Below, in pieces: positions 11,731 through 22,853 of a DNA stretch of 64,000 nt (position 1 is its first letter; each line of letters begins with the position of its first letter). The stretch is from Armigeres subalbatus (Eukaryota > Arthropoda > Insecta > Diptera > Culicidae): NCBI RefSeq assembly GCF_024139115.2, contig NC_085140.1, positions 297,939,293 through 298,003,292 of the forward strand, written 5' to 3'. Under the pieces are notes generated by a model. That model saw only the letters and a program-made list of their open reading frames with translations. It did not search any database and was not told where the DNA came from. Both the position numbers and the translations under genes were made by a program.

Positions 11731-12346
11731 GGGGTCTTCCCTAGCCGTGCGGTAAGATACGCGACTACAATGCAAGACCGATTCCCGGTCCGGTCTAGGA
11801 AATTTATGGTTGGGAATTTTCTCAATTTTCTTGGGCATAAAAGTACCATCGTGTTAACTTCATGATACAGTCGACTCTCTACATCTCGATGTTCTATATT
11901 CTCGATATCTCTCCCTATGTCGATGGTTTCCTCAGTCACTTCAATCTACATACATTTGGGTTTTCTACATCTCGATAACCTCCCTATCTCGATATCTCTC
12001 TATCTCGATGTGTTCTGATTATATTTTGCTCATGATTCACTCTCCTTATTTCGATATGTTCAAATTTTTGGGCTACTAGACCATCTTTGGACAATAACAT
12101 AACATCAACAACAGAAAACAACATTTGTTTTGTTGTCGTTTTTCATAGCAACGAGCGTTTTGGGATCTAGTACCGATTCCAATTCTCTTCCTATCTCGAT
12201 GGTCCCTTCATTATCGAGATGTAGAGAGGCGACTGTATATGAATACCAAAGAAACCGCACAGTTAACAAATGTGGAAGTGCTTAATTAATATTAACCTAC
12301 GAGGCGACAATGCCCCAGTGGGAGATGTAATGCCAATAAGAAGAAC
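11731..12346 (+). mobile_element. Feilai-type SINE split by a MITE
   Basis: The tRNA-like head GGTCTTCCCTAGCCGTGCGG (A-box region) and B-box-like GATTCCCGGTCCGG begin at 11731. The body TTGGGCATAAAAGTACC runs to 11867 and resumes after the MITE at 12236 with GCACAGTTAAC, GTGGAAGTGCTTAAT and TGTAATGCCAATAAGAAGAA. It is colinear with the intact Feilai at 40779-41073. The two halves are separated exactly by the pogo-like MITE with a TA duplication. Possible SINE target duplication: ACATT. Confidence 0.85.
11868..12235. mobile_element. Pogo-like MITE, 'ATCTCGAT' family, complete copy nested in Feilai
   Basis: The termini CAGTCGACTCTCTACATCTC and GAGATGTAGAGAGGCGACTG are near-perfect inverted repeats. 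TA is duplicated on both sides (11866-11867, 12236-12237). It is 368 bp with no coding capacity. It is the reference for the partial copies at 4217-4584 and 12623-12773. Confidence 0.9.
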
Positions 12347-12622
12347 AACACATTGTGGCAAATGGACGTAATACGCTCTAAGAAAATCTGCCACAATGAA
12401 TCGGTATGAATTTCAATATGTTGCCTTAGGAAAGTGCGGCAGACTGGATTCAAACCATGGACGACGAGCTCGGGAGGCCTGGATTTAGACCACACGCCCA
12501 TCGACGCTTGAATACTTGGTAAGGTAACTTCATAGGTGGAGCAATGTTGGAGGAATAATCAGTTGAAGATTAATAAGGCGTTAATTATGAATTTCGATAG
12601 TTCAGTTCGCTGAGTCTACGCT

Positions 12623-12773
12623 CTACTAGACCATCATTGGAAAATCACATCACATCAATAGCAGGAATTGACATTTGTTTTGGTGACATTTATTTATTTC
12701 AATATTTCTTCTATTCCTCGGTCTTTTCCTTTTTCGATGGTCTTTTCAATATCGAGATAAGGAAAAGCGACTG
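12623..12773. mobile_element. Pogo-like MITE, 'ATCTCGAT' family, right-half fragment
   Basis: It runs from CTACTAGACCATCATTGG to the terminus AAAGCGACTG followed by TA, colinear with the right half of 11868-12235. The left half is missing. Confidence 0.7.
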
Positions 12774-13079
12774 TATGCGGCTTTAAATTATCACCAAAAA
12801 TGAAACATTTTTGTTGTAAGAGTACACAGCCAGAAAAATTATGTAAATTTACGTTTATTTTGATGCACATATTTAGAGCATGAAAATAAAGGAAAAACTA
12901 AACGAACGCACTGTAATATTGAATCTAAATCAATTTAAAATTATGCGATCAAGTAAAAATAAAGCAGATTTTATTGAAATTTGAATAAAAATAAATTTAA
13001 ATTTACATGACGGTTGTGATTACATCAAATATAGTTTATTTTTACATTATAAATTGTTTTACATGTCACATATACACAA

Positions 13080-13215
13080 TGACATAACCTCGATTCGTCG
13101 AACTGATTCGATCGGTGTGCAACACTGTGGGTCTCCGGGCCTTCTATAAAAAGTTTGTTTTTGGAGCGAACATGCAGCCTTTACGTATACTTTGTATACG
13201 AGAAAGGCAAAAATG
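13080..13215 (+). repeat. GCCTTTCTCGT dispersed repeat, right-end fragment
   Basis: The string CTCGATTCGTCGAACTGATT, then GGGTCTCCGGGCCTTCTAT, then CTTTACGTATACTTTGTATA, then GAGAAAGGCAAAA matches the right end of the copy at 42019-47030. It is preceded by a CACATATACACAATGACATA remnant of the internal CA-rich stretch. Confidence 0.8.
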
Positions 13216-15920
13216 TGTTTTACGGGTATAATCAAGATAACGATTCTATAGAGTCGAAAAATATGGAGCAGTTGTAAGTAAATGTGGTATATTTTTATTG
13301 TCTTTTACTTGTTTTTCATCACTTTTGTTTCTTTTTTCTCGTTTCAGAGGGCGAGTAATGGCGCTTGAACCTAGGCTTATATGTACCCTAATGGACATAC
13401 ATATTCGTCATGTTTTCACAGTTTTCTATATTAATTCATATGCATATTTTTGTTCGTCAGTGTATAAGCCAACATCTGAAAAGTTATCGCCGAGGACAAC
13501 TCGCCTACTTTTCACACCTGAGAAGTTATTAAATGATAATTTCAATCATTACCGTATGATAATGATTCAGCACAACCCTGTACACTTTCATTTAGTCTCA
13601 TGAAAATTATGTTTTTTTTTTCTTTTTTCTTTGCATGCATTTATCTCTTAGACTAGGTGTTTCGTGTTTGATTAACATAATCATCATTATTTGCCTTTCA
13701 ATTGCCTTAGGCAGTAAAGATTTTTCCTTTGGTTGAATTGAACCATGTAGGAATTACAATGCTTTTATGTAGCTTAAAAAAAATACCGAAAGCAACTAAC
13801 TTTTGTAATTATCAATTAATCCAACCTATTGTACGGTAGTAGGGGTAAGACAGACACCGTACGCATTCAACAAAAGCACTACAATGTACGTAATAATTAA
13901 GGAGTTTTTTTTTCACTTTCCACCTAAGCTTTTTTGAATAATTGACTGCTTGACTGAAAGACACCAAGCGGCACGTCTATAACTCAACCGAGTCCGGTAT
14001 ACCAATCAAATTGATTTGTTAATCAAATACGATCAATCGGCTCGCGGCAAATGTTTATTGATCCGCTGCGGTATTCGGCGGTTCCAATTTCGATTGCCGC
14101 TATTGTGAGAGCAAATTGAGCATCATACGGCTTGCTGCCGTATAAATGGGAGGGTCACACGCGATGTCAATTTTGAATAATGCATTCCATTCTGGACAGT
14201 AATCATGACGATATCATCTATCAGACACAATGATATAGAAACTGCCTCATCACAGTGAATTATTATCAATATGGTACCAACAAGCTAACACGGGATATGC
14301 CTGTAACATTAGGTATGATTATCTTAGTGGATCTACTTGTCCACTAAATATTCTAATTTGATATATTTTTTTTTTTCAAAAGCTTCATAATAAATTGTTT
14401 TTTTTAAAGAAATTTGGTCAATATGAACCCATCAAATTATACATTTTTCGAAAAGATTTGTTGATGTTCTGATACTACCTTGGGTGCAACCGAATTAATT
14501 CAAAGACATGTACCTGAAATAAATAAAAGAAAAAGGAAAGCGTTAGTTGACTAGCGTAATAACTTATATTTAAACATGCTACTTAGGTTACGTCAGAGAT
14601 TTTTTTCTAGATGAGTGCTTATCCTTATTCGAATTTAAGTTACATACCACTAACGTATGTTAATCGAATGGTACCATTTATGAGACTACTAAAAGATCAA
14701 ATATCAAGAGAGCTCTAAAACCTCATAAAATCAAGACATTTGGAGTCATTTTCCACTATAAGTATAGAGTCGTATATCGTTACGAATCCCATTTCCATCC
14801 AAAAAAGAACATCCTGCATACCAAGTAGATTTGGTCGTGTGTCCCGGCGCACAGTGACCGACAGCTTTGTTGATTCCTAAACAAGCTAAGTTGTTCGTGC
14901 TCTCGAAACAATATTTTTAAAGCATCAACATTATTATTATTTTAAACTGTTTGAAGTATTTAAATAACCATAATTTTACTTTTTTTTAGGTCTCTATTTA
15001 ATAGTATGTCACTGCGCGGTAGCGCCGTCGCAATCCACGGCATGAAAACAAAAGTAACGCAATACGCCGCCTTCGGGCGATTGGGTTCTCTTGCGGTCTA
15101 GCCGTATTTCGAAGAAACGTTAATAAATTTACAGCACTGCTGTTTATACGCACATCTTTCACACGCGAGGACTGCATTTCAACGCTCGAGCACTAAGACG
15201 GCCGGATAATAGATGGAGTTTCTGTCGGTTCGGACAGGCGGTGAAAGGAAGAAAACTCGTGTATCCAAATAAAGAACGCGCGGCGGAACGGAACGTCACG
15301 TCACGACGTAAATGGTCATGTGCGTCGCCTTCATCATCGTCGATGGATAAATATATTATCTCCCACCATTATCATGCATAATTTCGATGATTGTTTATTA
15401 ATGTCGATTAAAATAACGATTATTATCTGTTCGAGTGTGATTGAATTGTCGAGCAGCACAGAAAATTAACAGCCTTGTTATCCACTTAGTGATCCCAGCG
15501 GTGTACTCACATAACCTGTTGCGCAACCAGCAAAAATGATCATGCCGAGTGTCAATTGATAGAAAGCAGGACAGAAGCACGTAATCGTTATGAAGATGAG
15601 TATCTACGATAAGATGATGATCGATTGGATTTTGAGTTGGTTCGTCGGATCAGTCAAAAGCTGTTGTATATAGAGTCTAATATAGACTTCATGCTTGGAT
15701 TGTTAGGTGGAGTTATAGTTAGAAACTTGCTCACATTATGGCAGTAACGAAGCAGGGATGCGTTCCGAATCTGTAGATACCTCCAGGCTGTGAAGTCTCA
15801 GCATATAGGTAGAAATGGACTAGTAACAGTCTTCTTGATCGACAGACTTCATCTTCTCAGGCTCAAACGCTTCGTATCAATTGACACAATTTTCAATTTT
15901 ACGTTTACGTTGATAAATAG
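13216..15920. other. Mostly single-copy spacer, no gene recognised
   Basis: GC-richer islands occur at about 14030-14160 and 15000-15360. The first contains GCCGTATAAATGGGAGGG, which has a TATA-like core, but no coding exon follows that I can support. Short T-rich runs occur at 13610 and 14365. No mobile-element ends were detected. Confidence 0.4.
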
Positions 15921-15926
15921 TAATTT

Positions 15927-16047
15927 GTGCAACAAGTTGCAAAAAGATGATTTTTTCAGCACGAGTTGTACGTTTATTCAACGAGGCTTGCCGAGTTGGA
16001 TAAATACTACGAGTGCTGAAAAAATCGAGTTTTGTAACGAGTTGCAC
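15927..16047. mobile_element. 121-bp foldback element (GCAACAAGTTGC / CAGCACGAG arms)
   Basis: The left arm GTGCAACAAGTTGC, then GATTTTTTCAGCACGAGTTG, is mirrored by CGAGTGCTGAAAAAATCGAG and AACGAGTTGCAC on the right. The centre is GAGGCTTGCCGAG. The whole segment can fold into one imperfect hairpin. No coding capacity. Confidence 0.75.
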
Positions 16048-16638
16048 ACGCTATTTTTTGCAATGACGAAAAATGAACTTTAATTTTATAAATCTGTTCC
16101 AAAATTGTAGTCCAATTTTCTCCACATGATCATTCTTGCCAATAAATTATGTTGCTGCGGAGAAAAATCAGATTCCATGTTACCGTGCCAGACTGCAAAG
16201 TTCAATGAGCCGTGAAGCGATAGATGTACTTGCCTTTGGATGTCATGACCGCCAAACTATTTAATTTATTACGGGGCGCATAGAATACACTATTTGAGTA
16301 CTTACCCAAGCTAATTTAGCAAAATGTAGTCACGTAACGACTGTTCTGGTGTTGGTTTTTCATTATAGCACCCAAATGAGTGTTATACTGAATATTATGC
16401 AACCCATTTGAGTTGCATAATGTTCATTAAAGCATCCATTTCGTTGGTATGGAAAAGTAGGCCGTTTTATCACTCAAAGACGAACTGTAAACCAGATATT
16501 ATGATCAGGAATTGCAAAAAATATCTAATATCATGGAAAGGCAAATCGAGAGTCTGGTCAATTTACTGTAGCAGAAGAACTACACGAAACAAGTAAGGTC
16601 ATCTATCTCCTTTTCTCAGTATTTGCAAGAGCGTGAGC

Positions 16639-17041
16639 ATTGGAGGTAACCACTTTCCCTTCGATGGGACTCGAACCCACGACCCTACAGTACGCTACAC
16701 TGGTGCTTTAACCAACTAAGTTACGAAGGACCTCCGTCGGCCTTCGCAACCTAGCGGCTATTGAATGAGCTCGAAATTCCCAAATTGGACGCATAGGCGC
16801 ATAGTCAAATCACTCGTAATCCATTTGTCAAGCCAACACTTCCACATGTGTAGAGTACAAGTTCACATTAGAGGAGCGTGAGTATTTAGAATGTCTGGCG
16901 GCTACACACATTCTTCATCAGCAACTGTACTGATCAAGTGAGGTTGTGTGAGCTCTTTGTCAGTCGGTCGTCAAGCTCAGTCTAGCGTACTGTAGGGTCG
17001 TGGGTTCCAGTCCCATCGAAAGGAAAGGGGATACCTCCAAT
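16639..17041. mobile_element. 403-bp foldback element with tRNA-like arms
   Basis: The left arm (16639-16735) read on the minus strand resembles a tRNA. It has an A-box-like TAACTTAGTTGGTTAAAGC, an anticodon-region segment, a B-box-like GGGTTCGAGTCCCATC and the end GGAGGTCCTTCG. The right arm (about 16978-17041) repeats the second half in the opposite orientation (CGTACTGTAGGGTCGTGGG, then GTTCCAGTCCCATCGAA). Outer ends ATTGGAGGTA and TACCTCCAAT pair. There is no tRNA-gene-quality cloverleaf, so this is a tRNA-derived repeat and not a functional tRNA gene. Confidence 0.7.
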
Positions 17042-19711
17042 ACATTTTTCAAATCAATATCTTCCGCATAATGTACATATTTACATATGAGTTTTCACAA
17101 CATTGTAAATTAATGTCCAAGTCGGGTGGTTTAATCCCCGGAATATAGGCAATTAACTTTGATTGAACTATCGCTTAGTAACTTTTCTAGTAATTATAAC
17201 GGAGAACAACTCAATAGATGCTGCTTCATAAGTGATCCACTTGACACTCTCTATTGTGTTTTACACAACACTGTCGAAAATACCTCGCTTGTTGTAAACA
17301 GCACAAGCAAGGCGATGGCCCAAGAGTGTGCGCGTTTGCTGAAAAGCTAATATCGGTGATATTGTGTCATATCGTGGAGCACACTTATGACGATGCCGTT
17401 CGGTCGATTGAACCAATTAGGCCTTTTTGGGGAGCATCTTAAATCAAACATCGCCGCCGCCGTCGACGACCACCGACTCATAAATCAAAAACCGTGATCA
17501 CTTCCGAAATGAGACTGTCGCAACCTTGCGATAATGAGGCTCTGCATCCATTTTTGGAAATCTAACATCACTATGATTTGTATAGCTTACAACATGACTC
17601 ATCGGTTTTCGTATGAAGTTTATTCCGTGATGAAGATCTTGTTAAATTAACAGGTCGATATACGCCGCCCCAAATTACCTATTTAAACTCACGAACAATG
17701 TTTTTCTGATTTCGTGTATAGTTGACACGCGCCTCCAAATGCCACTTATTGCCTACAAGACAAACACGATTGACAACGAACCGGAATACATAATCGGAGC
17801 TCATTATGTATTCATCGACTGATAGCCGTTCGGAAGACGCAGGTGGAGCAAGCACATGCTCTACTTGCATCAACTTCTTGAAGTTTTGAATGTCAAGGTT
17901 GCTTATTTTCATAGAAAAAAAAAGGTCGGCGAAAGAAATTGGTGAACATCTGACGCACTCACAGTAGATCGTTAATTGATAAATGTATATCACACAAATC
18001 GATGATAAATTGTACAATACTTCGAGTAGTTTTCCACAAACAGATTCTAGCTATTCCTGGGAAGCTGTTTTGTGATTGTGGTGCACTATTCCGCTGAAAA
18101 AAATCTGTTAACACGACCGGAGCAGGAATGTGGCTTCTACCTTATAAGTACCTCGGAGATACGACAGCAGCAAGCGCATATGCAATACATCCGAACAGGC
18201 GCGCAAACAAGTTTTCTGCATTTTACATTACGGCTGCAGCGAACGGAACACCGTTCGTTCATTGAACAAGGAACGATGTAAACTGCCAAACTGAACGGGA
18301 TCTTCTCGTGTTTTAACGTGAGATACGTGTGAGCAACTGCCAACAATAAGGCAATTATAATCACGTCGTCAGAGGACCGTAAACTTGCACGAGTTTCATC
18401 TGGGCCTTACGGGTAATCGCGAAAGCTACCTGTTTTGCATCGCCATTAGGTCACGCGAACAGGTGATCGTACCCGTGCTGGAAAAGGAATTTCCTCAGTT
18501 CAAAGCGCACGAAATTCGTATGATGTTTTCTTATGAAAAAGCACCTAAATCGTTAATGGCGACTTGTAATTAAAAATTCAACTTGTACGCCCATATTGTC
18601 GGATTGGTGATGGAACTAACGTGAAACAAACTGTCGATTCTCACAAACCTCAATCGATCCAGCCACCAGCACTGTATCGTCTTCTCCCGTGTTGGACGAC
18701 GTGTAATAATTTCATGCTTTGATTATAACCACATTATAATAATGTTCCCCAGTAAATAATGAGTGTTGTTGGCGCCGAACGATGATGCTGACGATTGCCA
18801 CAGTTTTGGTGAGTAATTTCCCACATTCATTAACAATGCTCAACGGGCGATGCAACCCGATCTAGCTACAGAGAAAGTAACTTTTCAGATGGGTTGGCTT
18901 CATGAGTTATTCAACTTCAGTTCGGTTTAGTAACCTACTGATCTGGATACATGTCGCTAGATGGGCTGTCCGGCTATTAATGACAGGCTTATGTAGTAGA
19001 AAGTTATTTTGTCTTGATGTTAAAGGCAATCGTGACTTTCCTTGATAGTTAAAAAAAAAGAAGTTTTTTTTTTGCTCAGGAGATTTGGTAAGAATCGGTC
19101 AAGGAGCTATGTTGAAGTGTACCATAACACGCAAATTTAACGATTCCACATTTTTGACTTTCTCATGCTCTAAATGTCCAAGTCCTGGTGTTAGGCAACC
19201 CCGTGAAACAAGCACTAGTTCTTGAAGCCACCGTTTGTTGGTGTGGCGCTAGTGCTGTTCTTGAAGTTTAAAGCTCCGTTCATATTGTACCGTACATTTC
19301 GCTCAGGTATTTAATTATGTATCGCAAATCGATCGTGAAAATTTAAATTTCAATAACTTAAGTTACATTGTTCTGTTTTCGTCATTAATTCAACATTTTA
19401 CTTGCGGTAATAGCTGCCACAATATAATTATCATCAAAATCAGCAGAAATTATCACCGAAAAAACCAATAAATTAATTTCGATAGCCGCCACAATTTAAC
19501 ATGTTCTGGTAAGGTGCAATCTATTTGACGTTTGTCTTGTGTCGTTTTTTCATCGCAGTGATCATCATCATCCTCATGAATTTATCATTATTGGCGAATA
19601 AAGGTTGCATGAAGATGAAGAAGTCTAAGGAGAATATTTGAAAAAAATTGCACGAGGAAACATACGGGAAGTTTTTTAAAACTCTTTTCAAAAATTTTAG
19701 GAGCAATTTAA
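17042..19711. other. Spacer, no gene firmly recognised
   Basis: Apart from the small candidate exon at 18782-18808, I see no recognisable gene. The longest frame (minus, 18017-17679, 112 aa) has no domain I know. GC-richer single-copy sequence occurs around 17430-17480 (GCCGCCGCCGTCGACGACC) and 18130-18300. Confidence 0.35.
18782..18808 (+). CDS. Possible first coding exon (9 codons) with GTGAGT donor
   Basis: The sequence reads MMLTIATVL and is followed directly by the consensus-like donor GTGAGT at 18809. The short hydrophobic start would fit the beginning of a signal peptide. The upstream sequence contains other ATGs (near 18740 and 18760), which weakens the case. No downstream exon was identified. 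This rests only on a start codon, hydrophobicity and a donor. Confidence 0.2.
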
Positions 19712-19854
19712 TTAAAAACGGTTAGCAGTATGGGGCTGGACTTTCCTTCTACTGCATAATAAACGCAATTTTTCGATTTCAAATTTTATTTTGTGATATC
19801 ACACTTGATACGCAGTATGAGAAAAGTCCAACCCCGTACTGCTTTCCGTTTTAA
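19712..19854. mobile_element. 143-bp foldback element
   Basis: The left arm TTAAAAACGGTTAGCAGTAT, then GGGCTGGACTTTCC, is mirrored on the right by AAAAGTCCAACCCCGTACTG, then CTTTCCGTTTTAA. The arms are about 43 bp and the loop is AT-rich. No coding capacity and no clear target duplication. Confidence 0.75.
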
Positions 19855-20676
19855 ATTTGCAATTGCAAATTTGAATCGCTGCAATCTTCTCATTGAAGCA
19901 TGTCAATCGAAAGATAAGACTTTGCTTTAGCTCAAATGACCTGTGCAAATTGAAAATTAATTTTTGAACAGCATAAAAGGGGGGTGTCCAAAATGTGTAC
20001 ATTTGGGGGTCCAAAATATGTTGCACTTTCCAAAACAAATTTTCATTCCAGATTGTTAAAAATCTCAGCGATCCGATGCCCATTTCAAACTCCCTTTTCA
20101 TAAATTAGACTTTCATCTATGAAACTATGTGATTTTAGCTTGTATCATACGTTTCATTTGAAAGACATAAGCGGATATTGGGTAGCACTTCCTCTAGGGG
20201 TTCAAAATGCAACATTTACCCTAAACTTGAAAGCGCCAGTTCGAAGATTTAAAAAATACCCAGTCCTAAAAAAGGCTGGTGCACCTCCCAAAACCATTAA
20301 AACGCAAATCTATCAAAAGTAATCTTGCTCTGCAAGCAGGGTTATTCGATAATTATTGAACTGCCTCTATGAGATATGAGACAGCACATCTACTTTTCAG
20401 TTGACGAACTCAGTTCATCTATTGCCTGATTTTCTCAAAATTGCACGCGGCGTACCCTCCAGGAAAGGTACCGCCGCGCTTTCTGCACCCCGTTTACTTG
20501 ATTATATACTCGATTAAAATTATGCTTTAAACTGGACCATTTGTGTGTTGACATAATAATAGCTTTTTTGAAGCATAATGGACTTAGCGTAAAAGTCAGG
20601 AGATTAAAAATAATAACTATCGAGCTGCCAATGATCATGCACCGGAAAAAAGTTCTTTTAGCTGACGAGAAACCTG
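19855..20676. other. AT-rich spacer, no gene recognised
   Basis: Contains a short palindrome AAATTTGCAATTGCAAATTT at about 19853-19872 and repeated GGGGGTGTCCAAAATGTG / GGGGGTCCAAAATATG strings at 19979-20023. I see no exon or transposon ends. Confidence 0.4.
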
Positions 20677-20776
20677 AAGAGCCCCGCACATAGCATACGT
20701 TTGCGTTGCGTTTGACAAATTTCCCATGGGAAAACTGTCAAACGCAACGCAAACGTGTCCTATGTGCGTGGCTCTT
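20677..20776. mobile_element. 100-bp near-perfect hairpin (miniature MITE)
   Basis: Arms of about 41 bp: AAGAGCCCCGCACATAGCAT, then ACGTTTGCGTTGCGTTTGAC, against GTCAAACGCAACGCAAACGT, then GTCCTATGTGCGTGGCTCTT. The inner 19 bp of each arm are perfectly complementary. The loop is about 20 nt around TTCCCATGGGAA. AACC occurs next to both ends and may be the target duplication. Confidence 0.75.
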
Positions 20777-22750
20777 AACCATACTGCTCATATCGCAAAT
20801 GTGTAACATTTGAATTTTTGTCGATTATGAGTTAATCTTAAGAATCCTAAGTAACCTAAGAATTAAATCAGATTAGTAGTGATTCCAATTGTTCTGCTGC
20901 ATTTAATTTTTAATATGAATATGAAACATGCATTCTCCCAGCAGCTGCCTCAGATTAATTTAAGTTCATATTCACTGTTGCACAGCTTTGTTCTATTTTC
21001 TGCAGATTGAATCACGAGATTCAAATTTTGTATGTTTTGGCGATTGAACGCGTTATTTTAACTACGGAATTTAGATCAATGCACTTTGCAATTACGCCGC
21101 ATTTCTATGCAGCAAAATAATTATTTTATTTATTTAAACAAAATTCAAACATGAACTGAAAACTGCTGGAGATACCAGCGTTTTTTTATTTTGCTTCAGA
21201 TTCCAACGAGAATAGTGTTCTTAAATTTGGAGGAAAAATAAATCACTGCTGATCAATCAGTTAATTGGTTTGCAGTCTTATTTTTTCTACTTGCAAAAAT
21301 TTGGTTTTTTAAACAGAACGATGCATTAGAAATTAAAGGCCAACTCTTTATCACAATGCCAAATATTTGTCAAATTCCTTTAGATATCTATCAAACCGTT
21401 AAGGCCCAAATTACCGTAATCCAGTCATTGACAAGAAAACAGCCACGTGCTTGTACCACCCCCAGGAAAAAATCCGCCCACTGAGGAGAAAATGCATTCC
21501 CCAGCTGAATCGGGGAAGCACTCTTGTTTTAAAACTACATCAACATATAGTGGTGACTTCAATACATCCATGGGATGCTTCATTTGGATGAATTTCGTAA
21601 TATTATTTGAAAAAACTGCCTTTTGCAGAAAATATTGCAAAGTTGAAAAAATATTTTTCCAGGAGGGGAAACCGTCGATTTACTCTCACGCTCTCTTATA
21701 CTTTGCAGATACTCGAAAATCATCGTTCAGTGTTGCGTGTTGATTTGTTCTATATGTTATACTTGTTTTCTCGAATATGTACGTAAACATCAAGCAATAA
21801 TCTATGAAAATGATGCTTTTCATGCTATATATTGACACTAAATATTAGATGTGAGCTAGAACTGTAAAAACGCAAGCATTCATAAGCAACGCAGGTTATT
21901 TATTTTTTCATAATTCAAGTGTTGATAATGTAATGTAATGATAAAATAATAATGTAATGCCAAAACGGCATCACTTTTCATGTACACAGAGAGAAGACCG
22001 ATCATATGGTCATGTAAACAATCCATTGAATCTGGACGAACATTTTAGAAGGTAGTCAACTGCATCATAATTTTACATTCATGTAAAATGCATGTAGGAA
22101 ATTGTGTAATTAGGAGAAGGATGCACAACAAATCAATCTCAGATGCATGTTTGAGGTTGTTTATGCGTATCACTATAATCTGTGCGCTGTACAGGTATTG
22201 AAAAGCACGTTAATATTTTGTGGAAATATATAGAGTTTGATACCTTTTGAAATGTTTGTATATTTTGTACAAAATCAGATCTGAGCGAATGAGTAGGCTC
22301 TCCGCAAAATAAAGAAGCGAACAGCAAGAAAAAGAAGTCGATTTGATGTATGACATTTGAACCTTAAGATATCAACATGGGTATCAGGCAGACTTGACAA
22401 ATTTGTTATTATTAATAATTTGGTATTTGTTATTGTGACAAATACAGTGCTGATAACCTTTGCGCTATAACGAAACATGTGTATCTAAAAGTAACGAATC
22501 AGCTAGAGAGATAATTGCAATACATTTATAAAACATATTTTAGATGCTGCGCTTAAAAAAAACTGTTTCTTTATTTTTTATTCGAATTAAATCTCTCCTC
22601 GAGCGATATTGTCGCATGCGTCACTGTGTGTGTTCCGTGCTTAAAGCCACTGCTTGACAGCTAGCACCAAGTTTAGCACCAAGTTTTCGGCTTCAATAGG
22701 TGGGACGCTAAACAGCCCTGACACGACGGCCGGCCTGTTTGTCTTGACTA
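20777..22750. other. Spacer, no gene recognised
   Basis: AT-rich sequence. At 21440-21545 a GC-richer block (ACCACCCCCAGGAAAAAATC) is open on both strands but matches no domain known to me. Nothing else could be supported. Confidence 0.35.
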
Positions 22751-22853
22751 TAAAGGTTAGATCCACTCGAAGAAAATGACTCAAAACTATGTTTACATCA
22801 TCGTCAAGTATTCTACTAACAACCCATGACTCAAGTTATCAATTTGGATCATT

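Noticed and set aside
14140..14180. TATA-box promoter (GTATAAATGGGAGGG)
   Set aside because: A TATA-like string alone, with no following exon or initiator that I can support.
16639..16740. Functional tRNA gene on the minus strand
   Set aside because: A- and B-box-like blocks are present but a full cloverleaf with acceptor-stem pairing is not convincing, and the block is part of a dispersed foldback element.
17679..18017. 112-codon minus-strand frame
   Set aside because: No domain or splice evidence that I can name; length is compatible with chance in this base composition.
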